This document shows, piece after piece, positions 34,503-45,622 of a DNA stretch of 64,000 nt (positions within the stretch are counted from its first letter, which is position 1; every line of letters begins with the position of its first letter). The stretch is from Anthonomus grandis grandis. Taxonomy: Eukaryota; Arthropoda; Insecta; Coleoptera; Curculionidae. The stretch spans positions 27,693,167-27,757,166 of the forward strand of contig NC_065547.1 of NCBI RefSeq assembly GCF_022605725.1, written 5' to 3'. The position numbers and the translations under genes were made by a program. Under the pieces are notes generated by a model. The model searched no databases. It saw only the letters and a program-made list of their open reading frames with translations, and was not told the origin of the DNA.

Positions 34503-35579
34503 CTATAAGAGTTGTTCAAAATGAGTTCCTCCAACTGCAATGCATGCGTCTGTCCTGCGACGCATTGACTGGCGAACACGTTCAAAGATCCCTGGCGTGT
34601 TTCGAATAATATCGCAATTTGCAATAATACGATTTCTTAATTCTTCAACATTTTCGATGGGGGTGGTATAAACTAATTGCTTGAGGTGGCCCCAGAGGAA
34701 AAAGTCTATTGGATTTAGATCGGGAGATCGCGCAGGCCAGGGTTGTATACCTCCACGACCTATCCAACGATTGGGATATACTCTATCTAAATACTGTCGA
34801 GCAATTAAGCTGAAATGCGCCGGAGTGCCATCATGCATGAAAAACATTTGGTACCTTAAGTCAAGCGGGACGTTTTCTAATAGTGTTGGCAACTCCTCTT
34901 GAAGAAAACGCCGATACACTTCTCCACTTAACCTTTGTTGCAAAAAGAAAGGACCAATTAAGTGGTCTTCAATGATTCCAACCCAAACATTCAGTGAAAA
35001 TTGGTGTTGATGGCGACTTTCACTTATTCCATGTGGATTTTCATCTGCCCAAATGTGATTATTATGGAAATTCATTATCGAATTCCTGGAGAAATTAGCT
35101 TCGTCCGTGAAAAGTATTTTTGATAAAAAAGGAGGATTTTCTACAATGTTTTGTTGTAATAACCATCGACAGAAAGCCACTCTATGAGGATAGTCGTCTG
35201 GCAAAAGTGCTTGTACCCGCTGGATGTGATACGGGTACAAAAGCTGATTTTTCAGTATTCTAAACACTGTTGGCTGACTAATGTTTAAAGTGGCAGCAAT
35301 CTGTCTTGTACTCGTTGAAGGATTATCCTCGATTTCGTGGAGCACTGCTTCTTCAGCTTCTGCGGTTGCAACTGTGCGGGGCCGTCCATTGTCGACTGTA
35401 AGTTTTTTAAAACTTCCACTTTCTCTGAGACGTTGATGGAGGCGAGTAAACATTTGACTATGAGGAAGTACTCGGTTAGGGTATTTGTCCGCGTAAATAC
35501 GCCTCGCTGCTTGTGAATTACCATTAGCAAGACCATACACAAAGTGCATATCGCACATTTCACTATAAGTGTACTCCAT
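34503..35579 (-). CDS. Mariner-type (DD41D) transposase, intact
   Basis: A cut-and-paste transposase of 358 codons from the ATG at 35577-35579. An upstream TTG could extend it by three codons but is an unlikely start. Residues 1-60 form the first helix-turn-helix (MEYTYSEMCDMHFVYGLANG), and residues near 95-125 the second (STRQIAATLNISQPTVFRIL). The catalytic core has LFTDEANF (first Asp), FFMHDGTPAHF (second Asp) and PARSPDLNPIDFFLWGHL (third Asp, 41 residues after the second). The C-terminus ends with IAVGGTHFEQLL. No stop or frameshift is present, and all three acidic residues are in place, so the enzyme may be active. Its 3' UTR runs into the left repeat. Confidence 0.93.
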   Translation of the reverse strand: MEYTYSEMCDMHFVYGLANGNSQAARRIYADKYPNRVLPHSQMFTRLHQRLRESGSFKKLTVDNGRPRTVATAEAEEAVLHEIEDNPSTSTRQIAATLNISQPTVFRILKNQLLYPYHIQRVQALLPDDYPHRVAFCRWLLQQNIVENPPFLSKILFTDEANFSRNSIMNFHNNHIWADENPHGISESRHQHQFSLNVWVGIIEDHLIGPFFLQQRLSGEVYRRFLQEELPTLLENVPLDLRYQMFFMHDGTPAHFSLIARQYLDRVYPNRWIGRGGIQPWPARSPDLNPIDFFLWGHLKQLVYTTPIENVEELRNRIIANCDIIRNTPGIFERVRQSMRRRTDACIAVGGTHFEQLL

Positions 35580-35936
35580 TTTAGACAAAAATGAGGAAAT
35601 TGTCTACTTGACAGGAAAAAAACAACACCTTATCACTGAGCCACACCTAGTAATGTTAAATGAACTGGTATTTTATTTATTGCATTTTCAAAGCAACGAA
35701 AAGAATGCGACAAAAACTAAAACGATAATAGTATTTACTAAATTTTGTTTAATACGTATTTACAATTTCAACATTCCGCAGTATTTTTTAGATCAGCAGT
35801 TGTTAATACTGTACTTGATATTCGACACTATGAATAGGTAAGTATTACATTTTAGGAAGAAAATTATTTCTTTGCTTTCGCGTGATTTAAAAGCATTTAC
35901 TTGTATTTTTACAGAGGGATGCAAAAAAGCAATTCT

Positions 35937-36355
35937 TAATTTTTTTATCGAAAACGGAGGGAGATACGAAAAACACCCAAGAGTTGAAACAATTCCATCT
36001 TTAGTTGCGTCATCCAAAAAATGTACAGGAGGTTCAAAAAATCTACTAGGTGCTATTTTTTGTACAAAAAACCTAACCCGCTTACCCCGTGGGCACGTCC
36101 CTGGAATAACAAATCAACTGTCATATGTCAAAAAGATACATCATTAAGATATCCAGAAATGGTGTGAATGACATTGCAAACAGCAAAGGCATTTCTTAGA
36201 TATTAATAAAAAATCCATTTTTTAAGAAAATTTGAACACCCTGTATCTCGGAAACGAAGCACTTTCGGACATATGTTTATAGGAACTTTTCGTCATAATT
36301 TAACCCAAAAAAACCGGCATTTTATTTTCGTGCAATATTAATGAATCACCCTGTA
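35937..36355 (-). repeat. Right terminal inverted repeat of the DD41D element
   Basis: Inverse of 33854-34272. The last 20 bases mirror the left end, and differences are isolated single bases, for example GAAATG against AAAATG near the tip. Confidence 0.9.
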
Positions 36356-37175
36356 TAGGTCACTGTTAAATGTCTGAAAACCATTGTACAGGCTTAATAC
36401 TCATAATAAATATCTTATAACCTATAAAAAACCTGCAACTCCTTTACAATTTGAACATCCTTGTAGTTTTAACTCTTTCTGCTGAATCAATACTGTCCCT
36501 TTGAAAAAGTCAGCACCATAGAAGTATATATTATGTGATATAAAGTAAGTGATGTAAAACTGAGTTTTGTCCAATATAATAATAACAATAAAATTTTGCA
36601 AAATGTTAATAATTTGTGTCTTAAAACATGATTTATTAAGAAATCTATAATATTATATTAATAAAATATTTAATTTCCATAAAAATGCTTTGATAAAAAT
36701 GGTGCCTTTTATTAGGACCTTCCTCTAACGAAGTCCGTTAAAAAAAGACATAAATAGCTCATAAATGGTAATATTACTTATACTCAAACTCTAATAATAA
36801 TAAAAATTTATCAGGTAAATATTTGTTGACGACATCCCTGGTAGAGAGTGCTTGATCAGTGGCATCAACAATGCGATCGAGCGCCGTTGCGATGCCATTA
36901 CCGTTTTCTCGTTTTTTCGTACTTTATTTTCATTTATTTAAAGTTAATATTGACTTCGATATAGAGTATTTTTAAAAAATGCTTGATATTTTATTAAAGG
37001 GGAGCAGTAGTATTGTTTTGAGCCTTCGGAAACAACTGAAAATTTTAATAATATTATAAAGTGATTTTTGCCATTTCTCTATAAGCATTTGGCATCATTG
37101 CATCAGAGATGTTGCAAGCAAACAAACCTGTCATAGTTCCACGGCATGCTACTTCTAGCCTTTCAATGTTCTAAG
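36356..37175. other. 3' part of the P-like element
   Basis: No gene. From about 36660 it aligns with 17730-18260 of the small relative (TTTAATTTCCATAAAAAT, a TTGACGAC block, AATGCGATCGA.CG.CGTTGCGATG, GCATTTGGCATCATTGCAT), which shows a shared subterminal region. Confidence 0.8.
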
Positions 37176-38119
37176 CTTCTGTTTTATGAATTTCTGGATA
37201 TCTATAACTTTTAGTGAAAATCGGAGAATCATCAGTAAGGTTTATTTTATGTTTAACTTGATTAGTAAATGTTAAAGGTATGTCTTCTGAATAGAAAATA
37301 TCTCTATATTCATAACAGAGTTTACGAATTGCATTATATTCTTCTTGATTACAATGATTTAATCTTAAATTTTTTAAATTAGCTTTTAATTTATTATCAA
37401 TTTCAGGATTAATTGTTAAGTAGGTTTCCATTTTTTCAATAAAATTGTTTTCTGTTTCTTTAATAATATCAACGTTAAAAGGTTTTGAAACTTTTAATAG
37501 GAAATTCTTGTGTATTGGTTATAATTGTTGTTGTATAATAATTTTCTATTGTAACAAGAGCTTCTGGCATTTCTGCTCCATTAAAATTTTTATAACTTAA
37601 TATGCCTATGCCATCTTTTTGATTCACTGGTAATTTTACCTTTTGCGACATTCGAGGTTGTAAGATAATGAATTTTGTTGTATCTGCAAGGACGCGTTTA
37701 GGGTTATCTGCTTTGTTTGCTGTATCGAATTTTAAAGGCAAGGTTACAGTGGGTGTTTCTAAGGTTGAATTTTTAAAATTAATTATGGCATTTATATCCA
37801 TAAAGAAATCTATACCTAGTAAACCATCGAATTTTTCTGAAAAATTGAATAAATAAAATTTATGATTTTTGTTAATATTGAAACATGGCAAAATTGGAAT
37901 ATCAACCACTTCATGATGAATTGAAGTTCCATGTGCAGTTTTGACTGTAAAATATTCATTAAAAATATTATTTGGGTAAACATTATAAGCAATTGAGGGT
38001 TTGATAAAACTTTTACCACTGCCAGTATCTATTACAAAAGTTACGTTTAATTCTGGTATATTTAGTATTGGTAAATTAGTAGCTATGTGAGTATTTAGAA
38101 ATACTATATCTGTTCTTTG

Positions 38120-39255
38120 GAGTTCAGGATCAACGAAAAATTTTCATGTTCATCATTATCTTGATCATTTATTATATTATTCTCATTTCAATTTTCTTGT
38201 GAATGTTTTTCAAAGAAATATTGATTATAGTCAAAATTAGGGTCATAATTCTTGAATGGGTCATAAATTTCTTGATCATTGTTTTGTGAGAATTTTTCCT
38301 CATTTAATTCGACATTATGATTGGAAATTTGATTTGGTCTTTGGATAGATCGTATTCTAGAATTTGAAGAGGATGTATCCAACTATCCATTGGTTCAGGG
38401 ATATCATTTCTGTTATTATTATTAAATGTTCTAAAATTATTATTTTGTGTTGATACATTGTATTAGGTATAAATCTATTTTGTTGTTGTCGATATTGCAT
38501 AGAGTTTGGCTGTCTAAAGTTATTATTTTGATTATTAAATCTTTGATAATTATTATAATTATTCATGTTTCTAGCTAAACGATTAAAAGAATCATTATCA
38601 GCTTAAAGGTAACATAACAGGTTTATTAATTTTATTTTGAGAGTTTGAAGAATTATTATTATGTTGATTATTATTAATATTTAAATTATTTGCTCTATTT
38701 TTAAATTGTAAAAAGTTTTCTTTTTCTTTAACGAATGAAAGTGCTTGTTCTAATCTAACTATTAATTGCATATGATAATTAAGATTATTTATAAAAGTTT
38801 TTAGACATAAATCATCATATTGAGTAATTTTATTTCTGCTGTTGTATTAGAGCTACTAATTTTAGTAAACAATAAAGATCTAGCATCTTGTAATTTTTGT
38901 TTTGATTTTCATTTCTATCCATTTTCATGTTAACTATATCTTGAACTAAACAATCTTCTGATCTTTGATCTGAAAAGGTAACTATGAGAACATCTTTAAT
39001 TTTCTGCCAAGAATCTAATTCTGTTCGAGGAGCTACTAATTCAGCTACTAATTCAGCTGCTCTGCCTATTAGTTTTCCTATTATTGTGTCAAAAAGGCAA
39101 ATGTTAATAGGGTGATTAGGTTCTGTACGATTTTGATGATTAGTAAGAAAGTGTTCGCATGAAGAAATAAATCTATTTAAAGTTTTTGAATTTCCATCAT
39201 AGCTTTAAATGTTATCAGCTTGATAACGTATCAATTGATAATTTGGTTGCGCCAT
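38120..39255 (-). pseudogene. Errantivirus gag, frameshifted
   Basis: The ATG is at 39253-39255 and the start is MAQPNYQLIRYQADN, followed soon by an in-frame TAA. The chain continues RFISSCEHFLTNHQNR, LFDTIIGKLIGRAAEL, ELDSWQKIKDVLI and QRSEDCLVQDIV, which is the capsid-like region of errantivirus gag. A duplicated ELVA quartet sits near 39035-39060. An Asn/Gln-rich tail (38188-38566) follows in other frames. Gag would form the particle, but several indels prevent a single product. Confidence 0.65.
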
Positions 39256-39477
39256 TTTAAAAGATTTTAATTTTAGACTATCAAAAAGTTCTACTAAACT
39301 ATCTAAATAAGTATCTTCCAGTTTTTTGGAGTTAAATATTAAATAGAAATAAATATATAAAATTCAAATCAGATATTATATCAATAAATCAATAAATAAG
39401 GATATTTGGTAAAAATAAAGGATTACTTACAATGAAAGTTACAGTGCTTTTAACATGGATACTTAATTATGGAATTT

Positions 39478-39634
39478 GGCGATTTTTGTCCTCCTTCCGT
39501 GCCAATAGGGCTCTGGACGATTCTGTTTACGGTCCCCTCGTCAGTTCTTAAGCTATGGACTCTAGGCGATGTAGTCCCGTTGTCCGTACTAATAGGGCTC
39601 TGGACGATGCTGTTCACGGTCCCCTAGTCGTGAG
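39478..39634 (-). repeat. Two-copy tandem repeat in the errantivirus leader (87-bp period)
   Basis: Copies of about 69 bp start at 39478 and 39565 and share GGCGAT, CCGT.C.AATAGGGCTCTGGACGAT and a CGGTCCCCT end. They lie between the primer site and gag, where packaging or insulator-like repeats can occur. Function is unknown. Confidence 0.7.
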
Positions 39635-39772
39635 TTAATTCTTGGTTGACTCCGTCTTATGGATACCTCGTTGATTCGATAGGCTTGTTTTTAATTGTTA
39701 AAACAAACGATCGGACGACTTTTTCGGTATACTTTTGTATTCTCCTACTTTCGACACGAACTTTTTTAGTCT

Positions 39773-39790
39773 ATCCTACCGACTGCGCCA
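39773..39790 (-). other. Primer-binding site (tRNA-Ser type)
   Basis: TGGCGCAGTCGGTAGGAT follows the LTR immediately. The same start is used by 17.6 and 297-type errantiviruses, whose primer is tRNA-Ser. It marks the exact LTR edge and orientation. Confidence 0.75.
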
Positions 39791-39975
39791 ATTACGTGGT
39801 CGATAAGACGAAAACTCTTTTTAAAAAATAATTTTATTAAGTAGTTTAACAATCAACTTTACAGAAAGAACTAACTCTAATCTTAATTTACATCTATTTA
39901 TAATAGTGAATAGAAAAATACTAATGCTAGCTAAGCTAAATAAATGCATAATAAGTAGAATGGGGATACATAACT
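39791..39975 (-). repeat. 5' LTR of the errantivirus-like element (185 bp)
   Basis: Begins AGTTATGTATCCCCATTC on the minus strand and ends CACGTAAT just before the primer site. A TATAAATAG box and an AATAAA-like signal lie inside. The first 40 bases recur with few changes at 27361-27400, which establishes the LTR pair. It is short for the group. Confidence 0.8.
39894..39902 (-). promoter_or_regulatory. TATA box in the 5' LTR
   Basis: TATAAATAG on the minus strand, about 75-80 bp into the LTR, upstream of the leader and gag. Confidence 0.55.
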
Positions 39976-40095
39976 CATTCTTGGTATTTATTTTATTGAT
40001 GTTTAAACTGCTTAAACCAACGAGTGTGGAGAACTGGATTTATTTGACTTTTAATAGTAATCTACAAGTCAACGTGTTCTCAGATTTGGAGTTTT

Positions 40096-41506
40096 TTGGG
40101 AGTGTGCCAAATTATTGTTATTTTGCTCTATATCATGGCTTGCGGAAGGTGTGGTGCAGGCTTAACAGATAAGGAGATAAAATATAGGATTGTTTGTGAT
40201 TTTTGTAATGCTCAACTCACTCAAATGAAGAGTAGAGTTATGTGTTTTGTATGTTCTGTGTGCAAACCTAGCTTGTAAATAACCAGTAAGGAAAACAGCT
40301 TCTCAACGAGTGCTGCTATTCTTCTAGAAGCCCAAATGAAGGAGGTTCTCTAATTCTTTTAGAACAAAATTATCAACCAAATATCTTGTGGTTTTCATGA
40401 TGCTAATATTGCATTCCAGGAGAGATCTAAGAAATTAGTCGGAGGAAATGGTGTTTCCGCTATAGGGGTTAAAAGCGATTCTGAACTAATAAAGCTACTA
40501 CAAGCAAAAAACGAAGCACTAGAGGCCGGGTTGACAACACTGGAAAAGAATTTAAACTTGCTGAAGGATCTTATCCCATCAAAGTCATCCAGCCTCCCAA
40601 CTAACGAAACCTCTCAAATATCTCCAAATAACACTGTTTATTTGCCTATAGAAACAGAAACAGTAGCCCATACCTATGTAAAAAGAGTTGTTCCACTTAG
40701 ATTCAGGCCTAGTAGCTCTTCAATGGCTGACGCCAATTCGGAAGCAAAATCACAGCCCAGGTCAACACTAAAATCTATCCATCGACCCAATCCTAGCAGG
40801 CAGACTGCCATCATTGGGACTTCTTCTGAAGCTTCTTCACTGACTGCAGCTGATAGACTTTAGTGGCTGTATTTGGGTAGGTGCAAGCCAGACACTACAG
40901 AGCAACAGATATTAAACTACATTGAAAGGCAACTACACATCTCAAATGTGTCACACTGGATAAGAATGAGGATGTTATATCCTTTAAGATAAGGGTAAAA
41001 GAGTCCCTACTAAAGGGACTACTTGACACGAATCTCTGGCCAGCAGGAATAGCGGTTAAGGAATTTTGTCCAAGGCGCAGTCAGGGCTGAGGGCCGAATT
41101 TTCAGCTAGAGCCAACACTGTCTCAGCGTCCACAGTAGACGTTGTGTTGTTTATTTATCCGAACGTGAGGGGCTTAAAACTAAAGGAATTTCTCTGTGCT
41201 GCTCAATCGGAAGAGTACCACATTCTTGCCCTAACTGAAACTTGGCTGGATCCGGTAGTCAACGACGGTGAATTCCTTAAATCCAACTACTGCGTGTATA
41301 GAACGGGCCGCAACACTAGCAACAGCTCGAAAAGTAGAGGCGGGGGTGTGCCTATAGCAGTAAGCAACACCCTAAAATCCCATCGTTTGCCAATTGCTGA
41401 CAATTCACTTGAAGAAATATGGATCTCTGTGTGTCTTGGTGATAGTGAGGAATATAATGTTACATCCGATAAAGAAAACCTTTTATGTGATACATTCACT
41501 TTTTAG
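40096..41506 (+). pseudogene. Non-LTR retrotransposon 5' part: ORF1 with zinc finger and start of the endonuclease
   Basis: ORF1 begins MACGRCGAGLTDKEI (ATG at 40136) and has a PHD-like set of cysteines (CGRC, CDFC, CFVC, C). A Lys/Glu coiled stretch follows near 40480-40570, then a Ser/Pro-rich linker, and after a TAG a WLYLGRCKPDTTEQQILNYI block, an RRM-like segment typical of insect ORF1 proteins. At 41150-41500 the endonuclease starts (YPNVRGLKLKEFLCAAQ, ILALTETWL, SRGGGVPIAV) and then breaks off. The element is 3'-truncated and has several stops. Confidence 0.65.
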
Positions 41507-42999
41507 GTTTAATGCAGCGCAATGCAGTGGTTAATGATCATAGAACAATTCTTATTTATTAACCCACTATTTCCCATCCAATTCCCCCACTATGCTGATG
41601 AATGGTGCAAAAATCTTAACATTCTAGTTTAACAGAAGCTGCCTTCAGAGAAGGTCTACTTCATGTTTTTTTTGTCGATTTGAACTTCAAAAATTAAGTC
41701 AAAACTCACCTTAGTCTTGGTAGCTTAATCCTGTTTTTTTATTAAGTACCATCTTGCCTTAGTGCAGAAAAGGTGTTTTATCCAGCATTTAAGTTTTGTG
41801 TCAGTGTCTGGAAAAAGGCCAATCTACATTGGTAAGTCCCAAGATTTTCCTACTATTTATTTATTGTGCTTTGGTTTAGTTAATTTCACAAAATTTGCAT
41901 ATGTTTTATGGTGGAAAATATGTTTATTTAATGAGCAAGTACCAGAGAAGTCTTGTCCACACTCCATGTCATTGCATACTCAAAACTTTTGCAAGATTCT
42001 TCAAAGCTTTGTCTTAAGCTACATTGGACTATTTAAGCAAGCACACAAGAGAGAAGTCTCTTTAAGGATTTATGGTCTCTTTTATGATTTATTAACTTTT
42101 TGAATCTCTGCCAAGTTTCTTCCCGTTCCTGAGACCTGCTTGAGGTTCTACAATACCAGCAGCTCCACCTATATAAAATCAGGTTTGCTACATATTGTGA
42201 TGTTAGTAGTGGGCTTTAGAAATCTCTTGATGGGACCACTTTATAAATTTTATGGCAGATCAGTGATAGCACTTCTTAAAGTTCTTAGGTATAAAAGACG
42301 ATTACCTCTTGATAAAAGCAACTTAGGCGTTAGCAAGTAGCCTAAATATCCCTCATTATGATTTAGGCCTTGATCTAAAGTAAAAAGCACTAAAAATTGT
42401 AATTCACCAATATAAAATTAATAATCGGTCTCACTTGACTGTCTGTAAACTGGGTAAAATAGGCCTATTTCGAAGGTAATTTTGCACTAAATGTTGATTA
42501 TGATTATTAATCTGTAAGTGAAACGGCTTTAAAATTACGAAATATATCATCTTTGCAATTTAAACAAATAAAGTATGAGTCTAATAGCGAATTCCATCGG
42601 AAAAAAATTGTTGCACTAGGGTGGCACCGACTTTGATTCGGTTCAGGTAAAAAATCGCGCTGTTGCATTGCCAATGGTTTTTGGATTTGTTGTTAGTTGA
42701 GTTTATGTTTTACGTTACCTTTCCTTAAAATTTAATTTTGCTTATATGGAATTATTTATGAAGTTCTTACTTCCTCAAATAATAATCGCCATGTTTTCTA
42801 CTTACGGGACAGGAACTAGAGCCGCACGACCTCCCATAGCTCGTGCGGAATTGGATGCACTTAGGGCCAACAATTCTAAACTCTTGTGTTTAGAATAGAT
42901 ATTTTTAATAGGGGTAGGAGGGTAACTTAAAGGCAAATTGAGCATAATTATAAGATTATAAAGAGTTTATTGTAAAAAAGGTATACAACAGAGGTTGCA
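41507..42999. other. No recognisable gene
   Basis: ORFs at 41762-42103 and 42140-42340 have no familiar motif. A 35-codon ORF at 42791-42898 (start MFSTYGTGTRAARPPIARAE) has an un-TE-like composition and ends in a stop, but nothing around it supports a gene. Confidence 0.4.
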
Positions 43000-44240
43000 T
43001 ATAATATCTATTTTTTTTGTGTTTTCCCTATGCCTAGTAGTATTCTTGAGAGACTTCATTTCCGGTTTGTCTTTTCTATTATACAGCATTGAGAAAACTT
43101 CACCTTGTTTACTTTTCTTACTATTTACTAACCCTTCGAGGTGCTTGTTTCATCGGAGCATTGTCTCCAGTGTTAATTCGATGCTGCACCAAATCAGTAC
43201 TTCCCAGGTCATTATCGTGCAAGGAAAACACATCTTGATTTTCTTTAAGAAGACGTCACAATTTACTATACTGGTCCATGGTTAAATTATTGGCAGAAGA
43301 TTCTTCAAAAAGGTTTTGTAAACGTACAGGAAAAGATCTGCTTAAATAACGACTTCTATCAGCATTTTTCATGACTGCCACTACTTCAGAGCATACGCTA
43401 ATTTTCTCTCCTTGTTTCAGGTATTGATCATATCCTTTTAAATTTTCCATTCGAAATAAAACAGTAGATTTCTTCTGCGTAGATAACGTCTTTGCTAGAA
43501 AAATTCCTTGACTCAGCATCAGTTTCTCCCTATTTTCTTCCAGTTGTGGCATTAACCACCACCTCTGAATTTGCTGGTATGGGAATATCCTTATATAACT
43601 TAACGACTCTGGTATTTCCTTTATGTTCATGTAGCCGGTGCATAAAAACCTATTCATTTCTCGTCGTCAATATCCGGTTATATACATCCATTTTAAACTG
43701 CTGGGCATTCATAACATTTAGTCCCAATATGGCATCATCCATGATTTCTGCCACAAGTACTGGCTGTTGGAATTTGGTTAAGCTAATGGTGACTGTAGCT
43801 TCACGTAATCCAAGAATAGGGATCTTTTTTCCATCCGCGGACTCCAGAATTAAATTTGGTGGTTCTGAAATCCTACAGAGAGCTACGATGTTCGGCTTTA
43901 CGATAGTATGACTTGATCCTGTATCCATCACCATCTCACATTTGCGGCCGCATATTTTTTCTGGTACTATCAAGCTCTCTCTAGGACGTGGCAGCCGGCT
44001 TAGTCTTATAGCGCCTCATAAAGCTGACTAGTTGAAGTTTTCCTGGTTCCTTGGGTCTCTCAAAGGCTTGGGGCATTGACGTTTAAGGTGCCCCTCCTCA
44101 TTACAATTCCCACATTGAAATGGTCTTTTAGGTTTTTTAGCTAAAAATGACTCAATCTTCTTTAGGCGGTCTTCGAGATCACTTTCCGAAGTTCTGATTT
44201 GTTTTATCCGTATCTGTCTTCTAGTTGCTTGAAAAGCTCA
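43000..44240 (-). pseudogene. Gypsy-type gag/pol fragment: zinc knuckle, protease, RT start
   Basis: In minus-strand order: a CCHC knuckle FQCGNCNEEGHLKRQCPK (44073-44114), a retropepsin with VMDTGSSHTIVKPNIV (DTG near 43914-43931) and a DAILGLNVM flap/ILG block, a linker, and the RT N-terminus QNLFEESSANNLTMDQ, VFSLHDNDLGSTDLVQHRIN and PMKQAPRR near 43130-43260. The RT catalytic part is gone. Short frameshifts separate the pieces. It is a different family from the errantivirus (different protease wording, no leader or LTR nearby). Confidence 0.75.
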
Positions 44241-44937
44241 TATAGTCCATGCTCTCGAGTCCATGAGCCATCGAATAACTAACATATAGCAATCTGGAGA
44301 TGCATGCCAATACTGTCTAGAGATTATGAGCACCCTTATTTGTAACTCAAAAACATGTAATAAAAACCATAATGTTAAAAAATCAAATATACCCAAAAAT
44401 AATATAATTTTTTTAATATTAATATTATTAAGGAGCCAAATGTCTTAAGTTAGGTCAATTGTTTATGAAAAAAGTTATTAGGCTTAGCTTTAGAAATAAT
44501 ACATTCCACATCAGGAACAACCATCACTCAATTGAAGCAAGGTTCAAAAACTCAACACACTTCATGTGCCTAACATTTCGTTTGCTGCAACTCAAAGATA
44601 TATTTTGTTTATTCTATCTAAAGTATTAAACATACGTGAAAAAAATATAACAATTACATGAAAATAATAACATTGATCTATGATTGCTCAATAATTTCGA
44701 AAGCATCTGTTATGGTATATCCTGTTTCAATCGCATCATATTTTAATTTAAATTTTATATCTTTCTCTAGATTATTATTACTGCACATACATATTTGTTG
44801 TTTAATAATTAATTATTGAATGATATTAATTTTTCCACAGTATTTATCACAAACAGGTAGTTCTGCCCATTGTGCCCCAAAACTATGCATATTAGTAATT
44901 ATCTATATTGTTTTTTTTGGGAAATGAATTTCTTATC

Positions 44938-45160
44938 TTATTTTTTTTGTTTTTTGATTGGAGATTGTTTGAGGAATATTGTGCCATTCTTCCCTAGCAG
45001 CATGAATGCACGTCGATTTATGTAACAATCATGTTCTATGGGGCGCCAGTGCGGAACCGTCCAAACTATTGATGTCAGATACTCATTTACAATTCTGGTA
45101 CGGTGAGGCCATAAAAGCCAAAACCTCACCACAAAGCTCTTCGACATAGTCTGACGTAGG
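44938..45160 (-). pseudogene. Possible Tc1-like transposase C-terminal fragment
   Basis: WRPIEHDCYINRRAFMLLGK resembles the NPIEHVWDMLGRR block around the third catalytic residue of Tc1-type (DD34E) transposases. Only this block is recognised. 44245-44935 holds nothing clear. Confidence 0.4.
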
Positions 45161-45622
45161 GCCCTAGAATCTCTCTAATGTATCTGTGACGTAATTGTGC
45201 GTTGAAGATAAATTAATTATGTGCGACCTTAGTTTAGAACATATTTCTGCACGAAACAAGTTCTTGTGCCGTCAGAAAAAAACAGCAAGTTCCAAAATTC
45301 TGCAGCTAAAGCCATGTGCTCTTCTGCCCACTGTATTCAACGAACTGTGCGCTCAGGTTGTGGTCGTGGTACTTACTGGTCATCGACGACACCTCTTTCT
45401 TAATGTAGAGACCGATATTTGAACTCCAAATTATCACGCATATCTTTTTTGTAGAATATAAAGTTTGACGGGGCGTAATGTTTACTGTTATTATTTGCAA
45501 ATTAATTAGCAAACATCTTATAAGTCTGTCAGGATATCAATAAAACATTAAACAAAGCCATAAAACATCAATTAAAGACAAATTTTTAACATTACATACC
45601 TGATAAAGAGTATCGGTGAGCA

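Larger units (their letters stand above)
33854..36355 (-). mobile_element. DD41D mariner-type transposon with 419-bp terminal inverted repeats
   Basis: The element sits inside the P-like element and is bounded by TATA at each end (TATACAGGG and CCCTGTATA), compatible with a TA target duplication. The arms 33854-34272 and 35937-36355 are inverted copies of equal length with very few mismatches. Between them lies one intact transposase gene on the minus strand. Near-identical long arms plus an open gene indicate recent insertion. Confidence 0.92.
31997..37175. mobile_element. CTTAGAAC-ended DNA transposon (P-like candidate) inserted in errantivirus pol
   Basis: Perfect 23-bp inverted ends (CTTAGAACATTGAAAGGCTA and three more bases) and an 8-bp target duplication CTTCTGTT at 31989-31996 and 37176-37183. 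Removing the element and one duplicate restores continuity of the pol reading, so the borders are exact. Without the mariner it carries, the element is about 2.7 kb. A short ORF at 32336 (MAKTCVVCAAS) followed by a donor-like GTAAGT at 32404 could be a decayed THAP-type start, and exon-like pieces occur at 32988-33179 and 33236-33380, but no transposase core is visible. Assignment to the P superfamily is inference from target size and the possible THAP remnant; hAT remains possible. Confidence 0.85.
29091..38040 (-). pseudogene. Errantivirus pol (protease, RT, RNase H, integrase), interrupted
   Basis: The protease has FVIDTGSGKSF (DTG core at 38012-38029) and GLLGIDFF. The RT begins at 37184-37431, is split between IHKTE and QINKML by the element at 31997-37175, and resumes with SSPIWIVPKK, FKRMPFGLKNSPATFQRV and the YLDD box at 31555-31566. 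RNase H follows (31098-30850). The integrase (30271-29633) has the His-His-Cys-Cys finger (HEGKTNHRG...CEICQR), HIDTLL and SDNGSEF. A single-base slip near 29640 separates it from the tail, and a palindromic insertion near 31110 shifts RNase H. At least four breaks make it non-functional. Confidence 0.88.
27352..39975 (-). mobile_element. Errantivirus-like endogenous retrovirus (gypsy superfamily) with gag, pol and env
   Basis: In transcription order: LTR (39975 down to 39791), primer site, leader, gag, protease, reverse transcriptase, RNase H, integrase, env, polypurine tract (27401-27410) and the first 49 bp of a 3' LTR. The LTR begins AGTTA, the primer site matches a tRNA-Ser 3' end, and env has a fusion-protein layout, which together fit the 17.6/297-like errantiviruses of insects. 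Stops and frameshifts occur in every gene, and pol is split by a 5.2-kb DNA element. The copy cannot be expressed as a whole. Confidence 0.88.

Noticed and set aside
35872..36147. 91-codon plus-strand ORF
   Set aside because: It lies within the right inverted repeat of the DD41D mariner and has no counterpart beyond that repeat.
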